DNA of 64,000 nucleotides, from the NCBI RefSeq assembly GCF_041381155.1, contig NC_091147.1, forward strand, positions 38,566,053 to 38,630,052, in the 5' to 3' direction. Below are positions 24,696-35,900 of the stretch, piece after piece. The notes under the pieces were generated by a model. That model had not been told where the DNA came from, did not search any database, and saw nothing but the letters and a program-made list of their open reading frames with translations. Position numbers and translations under genes: made by a program. This stretch comes from Argopecten irradians. Taxonomy: Eukaryota; Mollusca; Bivalvia; Pectinida; Pectinidae. Position 1 is the first letter of the stretch. Each line of letters begins with the position of its first letter.

Positions 24696-25922
24696 ATGCA
24701 AGAGGTACAGAATACCTTTTAGAAGCAGACTAGAACGAATACTTATACCTTGCCTCCACTCTATTCCAAACGACGACTATGTGTCCATCATCACAGCAGA
24801 AGCAGACAAGACTAAGTGAACTCAGAAGCAACCGGTATATTCTAGAAGTGGAAGTGGGCACATTAAATTGCCTTCTGGTGAACCCATTCCACTACTGTCA
24901 AGTTCTGGCAAACGGGATATGAGGTTAATTGTTACTTTTCTTTTAATATTGGTTATATTAAAGGTTCATTTGACTTGATGAGACAAGCATTTGTTGAGAA
25001 TTTTTTTTTTTTTTATTGTCGGTTCATAGGCGTCTCGGGTAGTGTTGAGAGACAGTGACAAATCCTTTTCACTTGTAAATCCTTGTTAAACTGAAGTAAA
25101 ATTGGCAGAGGTTTCATTACAACAATGTTAAAGCAAAAGAATAAAAACAAAGTCAATCATATATTTACATCATTTATTTTACCTTTAAAACATCTGAACA
25201 CACTGTTGCTTACAAAATTTTGTAGCTGCAAGAATCATCTAGTCCCTATCTTGAAAACATGATCTATCATTTCAAGGATTTTGATTTATATAATTGTAGT
25301 GATGCTGTTTAGAGTAACCAAAGCAAATTAGTTATACATGTAAATGTGTAATAACATGTAAATTAAATTCAATTGGGTATACATGATATGTGATGTTGGG
25401 AACCAACTTTTGTGTGAATTTTTTTTTACTCCAAATATAGCAATTCAAGTAATTCACAAAAGTTTTATCTCTTTTATTCAATATCTACGTCATCTAAATT
25501 TGTATACTGATATTGCATTCATTTTTTAAATCCATAATCTTTTTTAACTTGTTTTGAAATGGAAATTGTGAAATTTAGGTGAAGCGAAAGAGAGTTGGTT
25601 TGTACTACAATCATTTTCTTTTAGCAAATTGAATCCACATCGCTTTAAATTGAATTTATTAAAAAGTTAAACAAACAGTATGGGAACATTAAATTGTTCT
25701 CATCGATGATTATGGACTTAGGTATGTGAAAAATAATAATAGAAAACATCTTAAGAATTTTAATTTTCAAACTGATGTCTCATCACTGAAATGTTCTCTG
25801 ATGGTTCTATGTATTTGGCTGGTCTCTGTGTATTTGTGTATTGTATATCTATACAATCCAGTCAAACTATACCGAAATAACAAAGGTACATCTTGAAACT
25901 CTGGAGTTTAATACCATCCAGA

Positions 25923-26233
25923 CATCCTCAATACTCCAGGGGTTACTATCACTGACATAATATAAACCTCTGGACTAAATAGTGAAACTGAAAGCAGCAG
26001 AAAACATGGGTAAATTTATACTTTGATGTAAATCAAAAGAATTGAATAACAGTGCACTGTGGTTGATTGTGTCGCTTTGAAGTTGGATGATGCTCTCTCT
26101 GTAATCATCAAAGAAAATATCTACAGGCCTGTGGTTAGTCAGTTTTTCCCCTGAACAGCCTTTAGTTTTATTATAAGAGGCCAGGGGTGGATATATAATG
26201 ACAGTGATAGTAACCACTAGAGTATCAAGAATG
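25923..26233. mobile_element. MITE family A copy with perfect 9-bp target duplication
   Basis: 311 bp, left end CATCCTCAATACTCCAGGGG and right end CACTAGAGTATCAAGAATG. The flanks are CCATCCAGA on both sides (25914-25922 and 26234-26242). Confidence 0.93.
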
Positions 26234-26779
26234 CCATCCAGATATCTTTAATGGAAACTCATTAATAAATAAATAAATAATGGACATCAACTCTCTCCAT
26301 GTTATATTTCACTCACCCCTTACCCCTAACCCCTCACACACACAAAATAACAATTACCGGTAAAATAGATAAGTCATTAGGTTCAAATGCAAAAAACATC
26401 TTTGATGCAGTTCAAACATTAACTGTATTCAAAGCTCTTCAGTACAGGTGTCTATCAAACAATACTTATAGAGAACCACCTATTGATCTTTACACAATTT
26501 AAACTGTCCCAATTTGTTAATATATGAACAGACAATAGTACACATTTTTAGTCCAAGCATCTCTTAATTAATCTTTACACAATAACAACTGTCCAATTTG
26601 TCAATTTATGAACTGACAATATTAACACATCTTTTAGTCATATAGGCTATATCTATTTGACAGTCTTCCAATATTAGTTCCGATATTAGTTACAAATTGC
26701 GCTCTGGTAAAAGATCCCTTGAACCTTCCATCCAACAACTTCAAATTTGACACTTCTGAGTCCAATCTTACATGAAGTC

Positions 26780-26898
26780 CTATTTGCCAATCCTCTGAAC
26801 TTCCCAATCTTGTTGACACAGTGGGCAACGCTTGTTCTGTTTCACCCAGAGAGTCATGCAGCACAGATGAAAGGAATGGTTACACTCGCCCCATACCA
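26780..26898 (-). CDS. RNF7: RNF7 exon 3 with stop
   Basis: Acceptor CCTTTTACAG; encodes VWGECNHSFHLCCMTLWVKQ, then KRCPLCQQDWEVQRIGK and TAG at 26782-26780. Holds the second half of the zinc ligands. Confidence 0.96.
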
Positions 26899-29486
26899 CT
26901 GTAAAAGGAAAATACAACTATGGATTATTATGAAACAGTATACAGTTGTTGACTGGGGTTGAGGGTATCCAATTGTGACCTCATTTCGGTCCAACAGCAC
27001 ATTTTAACAGTCGATTTTAACAGTTCTTTGGACAGGTCGAAGGAACAGTTCATTTATTGGCATTTTTGTCCGTAGAGTTTATATAGATGCTATTTTATAG
27101 GGGTATAACAAAATTATCTATATACAATCAAACAGACAAATGTTTCTATAAAGACCACCCAAAAGACAAGGGACAAATGTTTTTTTTCTCCAGGTACTCT
27201 GGCTTTTCCCCACCAACAAACCTGGTACATCCTTACATGACACTAGCTGTTAATAGGACATTAAACTAATAAACCCACTTATACAAAAATTGTGTTTAAT
27301 ATGGCCACTTGGAACCCCAAAAATGTCGATCATTGGCGACAGGGTAACTCAGTGGTAAAGCATCCGGCTAGTGGTCGGAGGTCCCGGGTTCAAATCCCAG
27401 TCTGGTCACAACATTCTCTTCTCTCCTCAGGGTTCAAATTTTAACACTCGCCAACTGGTCAAATGCGAGTTGATTTTAGAAATGGCCAGTTGAAAAATAT
27501 TGTACTTGCAATTTTTAGCAAGAGGGTGCATCAGTTGTTACCAGGTATTATATATAGACAGTCAGAGAATCAGATGTCCAAACACAGTATCATACGGACC
27601 TTGAGACACTGACTTATTTCATGTCATTTAGTCTACTTTGATTAAGACTATCAGTCCTGCTGTTTATTAAGTGAGCTTAGACAAACATGGGTGATACTTA
27701 AATCATATATGTAACTAGTTTTCATTTGCACAAAGTGCTACATTCTGAAAATAAATTGTTGTTACACTGAGTGATGCTAAAATGATCCTACATTTGTTAT
27801 TACCAATTAATTTGGTTGCTTTTAATTTTGCTTTCAAAGCGGAAAGCAAATTTCTGATTAGGCGAGTTGAAATTTTACCAACATGGCGAAAAATGGATAG
27901 TGGCTTAGAAAATAAAATTCTACCCCTGCTCCAGATCCTGTTACATTATTTTTCTTCTTCATTGTTTTTTGACGCCTCCAATATTGACGACTATGTCAAA
28001 AGATTTTGTTCGATTTCACTACTGTGTAACATTTTTTAAGTAAGATACACATGGACACAGCATTGTTTGGGTTTTGTTAAATTCCGTTGTGGGATTGGAC
28101 TGGGTCGATCATGGCAACCAGGTAGCTCAGCGGTAGTGCATTTGGCTAGTGTTTCGGAGGTGCCGGGTTCAAATACAGTCTGGCCGCTACATTTCCTCGA
28201 CTGCTGTTACAAAATTGGTGCCAAACTAAAATACCCAAGGTGATGTTATAAAGATCTTGTATGTCCTCGGGGCAAAGACTTTGAAAAAAGGAGGAAGGAG
28301 AGCAATGGGATTGGGCTGGGATGGGTTGATCATCGTTGGCTAGGTAGCTCAACGGTTGAGCATTCCACAAGTGTTTGGAAGTCCCGGGTTTGAGTCCCGG
28401 TCTGGCAGCTACATTTTTTCCTCTTCTGTTACACATCAAATAGCCGCCTAAACAATCATTGGAAAGACCATCCCAATAAATTCACACCATCATTTTAATA
28501 TGTACAGGATCAAAATGTGGTTAATATGGACCAAGAGACATTTAACGGTTCAATATCCCCTAAACAATCATTGGAAAGACTCAATATCCGTCTAATCAAT
28601 TATTGGAAGGACCATCCCAATTAATTCTAACCATCATTCCATTATGTACAGGATCATATGTGCTAAATATTGACCAAGAGACAATTAACGGTTCAATATC
28701 CCCTTATCGAAATTATGTAAATATTTTTTTCGTTTACTTTTTTTCTTATATAAGTAACGAAAGGACAAGTTCGATCAAGTGCATCTAAGGTACCAATATA
28801 TTTTAGCTACAAGTGAGGCATAGTGTCTATATATTTTATCAAAAAAAAAAAAAAAAAAAATATGAGAAGAACTATCAATATTAGGTTAACAAATTAGGAT
28901 GCTAATGTATATATACGTCACACCGGAAGAAGTATCTATAAGTAGAGAAGTTATCCACTAAGGGACAACCATATCTACTACGAGCCATGACATTCAAGAG
29001 GCATCTTTACAAGCCAAGACAGGCTTCCTTTTGATGCAGTTTTCAGCCAAAGTTCAGCCAAAACTTTTTTTGTTTTACTTACCGACGCAATCATCTTGTT
29101 TATTTTCGGACTGACATCGTAGACAAGCATCTGAAAAATGAAATACATATATTGATTTGAGCACCTATGGTATGGATCTAGAAAATGGAAATCATGAAAA
29201 AATGATTTGGGCTGAAATAATGATAAAGAAATCAGCTGCTAAAATGAATCGATGATATCATGTTGTAAAATGCCAAATGGAATCCGACAAGGGAGCTAGA
29301 ACAAAGAAATATTGTATTATTTTTTCTGAATATTGATAACATACCCATAACTTGTACTCGACAGATAGCACAAGTATCACACTCTACGTCCCAACTCCAC
29401 ATCGCTACCAGATTCCATTTCTTTAAGGTAAACATTTTGTCGGGTTTTTTGGCTGCCTCTCGATCAACTTCCATCTCGTCGGCCAT
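26780..29486 (-). CDS. RNF7: RING-box protein 2 (RNF7/RBX2), 3-exon gene
   Basis: Minus-strand exons 29345-29486, 29083-29130 and 26780-26898 join to 309 nt (102 residues plus stop). Seen: an acidic N-terminus; KMFTLKKWNLVAMWSWDVEC, the cullin-embracing beta strand; then a RING-H2 with CDTCAICRVQVMDACLRC, CVVVWGECNHSFH, LCCMTLWVK, RCPLCQQDW and the end QRIGK. All Cys/His zinc ligands of RBX2 appear present. Family knowledge: RNF7 is the RING subunit of cullin-5 ligases and works with UBE2F and NEDD8 in cytosol and nucleus; the paralogue RBX1 differs in its N-terminus. Human RNF7 is 113 residues; the shortfall is in the unconserved N-terminus. The gene is head to head with the Shark-type kinase and tail to tail with DP. 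Confidence 0.97.
27176..27275 (+). mobile_element. SINE tail fragment
   Basis: TTTCTCCAGGTACTCTGGCT through CATCCTTACATGACACTAGC to GGACATTAAACTAATAAACC, in RNF7 intron 2. The head is missing. Confidence 0.7.
27335..27409 (+). mobile_element. tRNA-like SINE head
   Basis: A-box-like GGTAACTCAGTGGTAAAGCA and B-box-like CCGGGTTCAAATCCCAG at tRNA spacing. The acceptor ends do not pair, and relatives lie at 28113-28188 and 28336-28410, so this is a repeat rather than a functional tRNA. Confidence 0.6.
28113..28188 (+). mobile_element. tRNA-like SINE head
   Basis: GGTAGCTCAGCGGTAGTGCA and GCCGGGTTCAAATACAGTC. It resembles 27335 and 28336, and the B box is decayed. Confidence 0.6.
28336..28410 (+). 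mobile_element. tRNA-like SINE head
   Basis: GGTAGCTCAACGGTTGAGCA and CCCGGGTTTGAGTCCCGG, third plus-strand member in RNF7 intron 2. Confidence 0.6.
28449..28708 (+). repeat. Two diverged tandem units in RNF7 intron 2
   Basis: AACAATCATTGGAAAGACCA, CACCATCATT, ATGTACAGGATCA and CGGTTCAATATCCCCT recur with about 130-bp spacing. Confidence 0.8.
29083..29130 (-). CDS. RNF7: RNF7 exon 2 (48 bp)
   Basis: Encodes DACLRCQSENKQDDCV of the RING insertion. Acceptor TTTTTCAG, donor GTCG|GTAAGT. It is too short for ordinary ORF finding and was located by matching the RNF7 family sequence. Confidence 0.95.
29345..29486 (-). CDS. RNF7: RNF7 exon 1
   Basis: Starts at ATG 29486-29484, encodes MADEMEVDREAAKKPDK and on to CAICRVQVM; donor ATGG|GTATGT, phase 1. 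Confidence 0.96.
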
Positions 29487-29787
29487 GTTTCAATAATAGT
29501 GATACGCTATTGAATCTCTCGTCTTAATACATAATTGAAATTTATTAGACTTATCTACTTAATAATATATGAAGGTATCAAAATCATTGGCTTATTTATT
29601 TAATACAAGTACCAGAATTTCAACAATTAAATATTTTTTGTTTTGTTTTTAGAAAATAATATTGAGGACATCGTGCCTCTGGTCACATGACACAACATGG
29701 AAGTAACTGTACCAGGAAGTATTTTTCAGGCACTATGCTTTTTGTGTTTTATGCTCGCTGAAGTCTGATGAGAGTTCAAACTTCAAA
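29487..29787. promoter_or_regulatory. Head-to-head intergenic region, RNF7 / Shark-type kinase
   Basis: 301 bp separate the two divergent start codons. The plus-strand end holds GTCACATGAC (M-box/E-box-like) near 29681 and ETS-like CAGGAAGTA near 29712. No TATA box is obvious close to the kinase start. A shared promoter is inferred from distance and orientation. Confidence 0.6.
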
Positions 29788-29998
29788 ATGACTGACAACG
29801 GCGAAGACTATCGTGATAGTGAAGAGATCTATGCAAATGATGCTATATTAGAAATAGCTAATGTATCACAGTGTTTAAAAACTGAATCTCTTACAAGTTT
29901 ATTGGAATACGACAAGAAAAAAATTGAAAATGAAGATGACTGTAGATGGTATCATGGAAAAATATCACGTGAAGCAGCCGAGAGTCTACTAAAGGAAG
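29788..29998 (+). CDS. Kinase exon 1: N-terminus and start of SH2-1
   Basis: Begins [15 protein letters not shown] with AAA immediately before the ATG (A at -3), and ends in the SH2 start [20 protein letters not shown]. Donor AAG|GTAATT, phase 1. An unconserved 53-residue acidic leader precedes the SH2 domain. Confidence 0.92.
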
Positions 29999-32900
29999 GT
30001 AATTAACATAACCTATTGTAACGAATACTTGATATTATCATTCAATTTTGAAATTGCAAAATAAATAAAAAAATAAATATAAATAATAATCACTGATAAT
30101 GATATATCTGTGTCTATATTGTTATCTTTTGAAAGATATCTATTGCTAGCAATAATGCAATGATAATTGATGTTTCCTTCTTTCATGTAAAATATTAGTG
30201 GTTGAAGTACACTTTGCAAAATAGAAAAGTGCCATATGTAACAATGAATTAGGGTCACTATGACATACATTTAGACCTTCAATCTGTAGGAAATAAAAAA
30301 AATCATGCCTTTAAAATATATAAAGGCAATGTGCATTTGCATATGTACATTGCAGGAATTTGAAGGGATTTTCACTCTGAATAGTGAATACCTTATAATT
30401 ACTTTACTGTAGTGCACTAGACCACAGGGGCTTGGCACAAACTGCCAACCAACGTTAAATTTACTATAAACATGTATACTTATTATAGATTCAGTAATAC
30501 ATACATATTGACCATTGATTGAAATTTTGTGTTAAGTCCCTATGCACTGGGCATGAAGATTTGCGAGATGAATTAAAAAAAAATATCTTGTTGTAAATCA
30601 TGCACAGAAAGGACTAAATGAAAGTCAAGATGGACAGAAACTATTTAGAATATTTTTATAAAAATCAAGAAAATATTGAACATGGCTGGGTGATTCCCAC
30701 TTTTCAAACAAGCCGAAGTTAGCTGATATTGTAACGTTGTTGCCAAGAACACTATGTGACTACCATGTCCATAGCTACGTAACATCTTTCTGAACTCTTT
30801 CGAGAATGGATCATGAACTTGCCGACCTTCTGTCGGCAACGATTGTAACTTCTATGATGACCAGTTTAAAATGAGGGCATGTTTATAAACATTGACTTTC
30901 AACAACTGTTGTACCAAAGTTATTGAGAAATCATTATCAATATTCTAGGATACATCTATATTGATATGTAACTACATCTACATATCAATCTGATTAAAAC
31001 CACCTCTTCAATACGCTTATGCTATGAAACACATTGAAGAGCTGGGTGATAATCAGATTGATCCACAAATATTAACAATATCAGGGTTGAATCTATTACT
31101 TTTTACTGCTCGTTATGTAAGGTGTGACTTTAAAGTCAAGGAATGTTCGTTAAAATGGAACCAGAATGGTGTCTATCTAAATATGTAATTTATTTTCCCA
31201 ATCCAAAACACTTGCAACCAATTGCCAGACTATCATCCTTTATAAATTTGTGTTTTTTCTGTACTCTCTCTTTCTCTATATATATATAAATACAGCTGTC
31301 ATATCTCTTGAAAATCAATTTTGTTTTTAGGTATCAAATCTCAAGTGTACATGTGCGTATATATGTATATCAAATAATGACTTCAGCTGTGACAGTGTGT
31401 ATATATATTATTTAAATACTACTAGGGCCCGCTTTCATAAACATTCCTTAAATTGAAATTTTCAATATGAAAGAATTATGGATTTTAAGTAAGGATCCTT
31501 AATTTAAAATTTTTCCTTAAAGGTAGGTTTCACCCAATGAAATATAAAGACTACGAAATTGAAATTTATCCTGTACATAGATATAATCTTCAGATCATTT
31601 TCAATGCATACAGCGAACAATATAGGTGGTCAGTTGCCTAGCTTGACCAGGAAAATACTCCTCTAAAAATAGAGTGAAGTCAAGCTTTACATAGAACATG
31701 ACATATTTTTTCCCAAAACGAGGCCGCAGCAACAAACGGAAGCATGCAGTAAAATGTCAGATAGAAGTGACAGTCTTGACACGGCATGTTTAGTTAAAAA
31801 AATAACAACAACAAATCGAAGTGCGATGGACTGTTTATACATATCATATAATCTAAAACACTTCATGTTACTTACATGCGCTCGCTAGCTTTGTACACCA
31901 AATATACATGTAGTTAGTCTGCGGCTGTTTGTGCGCTGGCATATGTGTTGAAATATAACTCACCACGTGCAATGCCGTTACACGAGTCCGAACAGATCAG
32001 GGCAAGTTCCACTTGAGATGTGGCTTCTGTTTCTTCTATTGCTACATGCCATCTCTGAATTTAATATCCCTATAGATATCCTAAGGTGCTACTGAATTCA
32101 TTATAATTTCCTCCACTTTGTTGCCGATTCAGATATATATTTTTTTATCTCACACACTTTTGTTCAGCCATTTTGTTTACTTTTAGTGCGTGGCAATGCG
32201 CATGCGCGAAACTTCGATAACACAATCCATGGCAGCTTCATTTGCATACTATTTTGTCTGACGGACACCGTAATTAATCAAGGATTTCCTTCAATTTTGT
32301 ATTCAAGACACATTTGTTCAATCTCAAACGCATAAAGAAATTAAATTGAGGTATTTTAATATGTTTTTTCATCTTTTCTTCCGTTTATCGCATTTCACAA
32401 AAAAGTATTTATTTGGTTGGGCGAAACCTACCTTTAACTTCTGTAATGCTTTCTTTGGAATTTTAAGTAAAAGAATTCCTTAAAGTGATGAAATGTTCAT
32501 GAAACTGGGCCCTGTATAAGAGGGTGACAGTGCCTTGTGTCACTACTATACTCAGAATATCACTGTCACCCTCTGCTTCGCCTCACAGTGTTATCCTAAT
32601 GCAGGTAGTATTTATATAATATCACTACTGATGGTGAGTTTTCAACTTTTGCTAAAATATACATACAATTTGAAAACTAATTTTGTTTCTAGACTTTTGG
32701 TATAAAAAAATAAATACTACCTACAGTAGAGGATGACAGTGTCTAGTGTCATCCCTCGGAATATCACTTTCACCTTTGACATCGGTTAGGGTGACAGTGA
32801 TGTATGTATCTTTGGGGTGACACTAGGCATTGTCAATCTATATATAAAATATGGTTCATTTGATGACCTAATTTTGATCACAATGTTATTGACAACACCA

Positions 32901-35900
32901 TTTTATAGTCATTTTCTAGAACCAAAAGGCCCAGGATACTCATATTAGGCCTGCAGCATGCTGGGATAAAAGGTTATACCATGTTTGTTCAAATGAAGGA
33001 CCTTGACTTTCATTCAAGGTCACAGGGGTGAAATCGGCTAAAATCCTTTAAACAACTTCTTGTGAATAACTAAGAGGCCTAGAGATGTGATATTGGGCCC
33101 TTGATATGCTTGGATGAAGGGCTATTAAGTTTGTTCAAATGAATGGCCTTGACCTTCATTCAAGGTCATGGGGGTCAAAAAGTCTAAAATATTAAACGAC
33201 TTCTTTTCAAGAACCAGAAGGCCCAGGGTACTGATATTGGGCTAGTAGCATGCTGGAATGAAGTGCTACTAAGTTTATTCAAATGAATGACCTTGACCTT
33301 CATTCAAGGTCACACGGGTCAAATAGGCTAAAATCTTTAAATGACTTTTTCTCAAGAACTGAAAGGCCCAGGATACTCATATTGGGCCTGCAGCATGCTG
33401 GGATAAAGGGCTACCAAGTTTGTACAAATGAAGGACCTTGACCTTCATTTAAGGTCACATGCACTAAAAAAGGCTAAAATCTTTAAACTTCTTCTTCTCC
33501 AGAACCGAAAGGCCCAGGATACTCATATTGGGCTTGCAGCATGCTGGGATGAAGGGCTACCAAGTGTGTTCAAATGAAGGACCTTAAATTTCATTCAAGG
33601 TCACAGGGGTACAGTCAAAATGGCTTAAATCTTTAAATAACTTCTTGTGAATAATTAAGAGACCTAGATACTTGATATTGGGCCTGTGACATGCTTGGAT
33701 GAAGGGCTACCAAGTTTGTTCAAAACCAGGAGTCAAATAGACTAAAAATTTTAAATGACACTGTTGTATGGTACTAATAGTCAGATGACCGTTAAGGCCC
33801 ATGTGCCTCTTGTTTTAATCAAAATTAAGTTTCAAAGTGCATATTTACTGTATATGTTTTTTATTTGATGTGTGTGTTAGTTACGTAGACCGTGCTGGCT
33901 ATGAATAGCAAGAGGAAGTCATGATCTTGTACTCTAAAGATAGAGACATTATATACACATGTGTACAGTAAATATATACATGCATTTCCTGTCCTTTTCT
34001 GATTAGTGTTGGTTTTGTTTTTGTTTTTTTTTTTACATCAAATGATAAATGAATTGATAACTTAAAACTAATGTAGATATATAAAGTGCAATCAAAACGA
34101 TATTGAAAACTTAAAAGTTGCTCAATACATCTACAAGTTAAGATGACCCTACTACTACAACATAGAAAACAATAATGTGTTTAGATGTAAATCTTTAGCT
34201 GCCATTTTGGCTTCTTTGGTATTTTTAATTTTTACTCCTCTACATGGTAATAAAATTCATAAAAGGGGTCAAAGAGATCCTGCCCCGCCCACCATTTTCA
34301 CATACCCATCAAACTCATATATGTACTTTTAAAATATCATCATCTACCTGGCTCCTTTTTGTATATTGAGTGTAAAGGAAATGTATAGTTGAGAATTATT
34401 CAAATTTTAAATTGTAGCAGTATATATATAGTGATGGAATGCTTTTAAGTTGTCTTTTCACTGGCTTCTTACATACCTTGAGGGGCGTTCAGTGTCTAGG
34501 CAAATCGGAAAAACCATGCATTGATTTGAATTTTATTTTACCTGTTGCTTCACAAATTTCTTAACATCCATGAACATTTTACAACTTGAAAAATATATAT
34601 ATCACATAGGAAATCTACAAGTTGTATATATATAACATGTGGATATGTGTGATTTATAGGACAAGCATGATACAAATTTCAAACAAAACGTGTTTAAGAT
34701 ATTGATTTAACAGTACTTTTCAACAGAAATATAGGTTACATTAACCACCCCTCGACCTTTTGATAATGTATCATGTTTTATATTTCGAAAAACTTTTGCT
34801 TGTATCCATTCACCCCTACAGATACATTTAGACTCTTCTAAATCAAGGACTAGACCAGTCCATTATGAAATTTCAGGGGTGAATGAGTTAAATTCTAGTA
34901 ACTACATTAATACATTGCTAAGGTATACATTCAGGGCCTGTTTATGTAGTCCATTTCAATGCTGATTATAGGGTCCTGTTCCCAGGAAGTATTGATAATA
35001 GCCATATTTAATTTTACTAATCAATCATCAAATTTCCTTACTGCTACTTCAGAAAGTGGTTACCGTATTTGACCTAATAAACATGCACTTTCATCTCCCT
35101 TTAAGTGCCCTTTCTTCCTTTTTGGACCCCAATTATTTTTTACCTTAATTTAAGTGCAGATTGAACATATGAAACCTGTAGGTTTCTTTATTTGATTTAT
35201 TTTTTGTAATTTGATTTATGGCTTACTATGTACTATTCTTATGAAAGATTAGTCCAGATTTGGTTCTATTCAGCCCTTAATATTTTTAATTTTTAAGCAC
35301 TGTAAGTGCTTTTTGAGTCAAACAAAGTACCGTATTCAACCTAATAAGTACTCAGGGCATTTAAAAAATGAAAATGGTGCTTAAAGATGCTCCACCGCCG
35401 ACAGACCATAAATAATATTCATCATTTTAACAACAATTGGTGTTTAATCGTGTATATGTATGTCTAATTAACACAAAAAATAATATAAAATAATTTGTTT
35501 TGCCTTTGGTGCATGCACAATCGGTACTTATATGATATAGGATAAAGTGGCACGGAATTTTTTCGGGATGCAATTAATTATTTTTCATATTTTCAACTTA
35601 AAGTAAAATAAGAAGCTCAAACTTTTCAATGGTGGTAATGGTGTAAAGTAAGTAACTTTTGTAACTGAAGAAAAATACTAAATCGTCTGCTCCTGTTTTT
35701 GATAGTGAAAAAATACCATTTGTCAGCGGTGGAGCATCTTTAATAAGACAAAATTATTGAAAGCCTGTACAGTTTTGATAGTTTTGGTCTTATGCCTGGG
35801 CAATTGAAATGAGTCCTCAAAAAGGGGAGGGGCGCTTATAGGGACATGGGGCTTATTGGGTCGAATACAGTAAGTTGAATGTATTTCTTTAATAATAACT

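Noticed and set aside
27335..28410. Three tRNA-like sequences with A and B boxes.
   Set aside because: Acceptor stems do not pair, B boxes vary, and several related copies exist on both strands, so they are SINE heads or tRNA pseudogenes.
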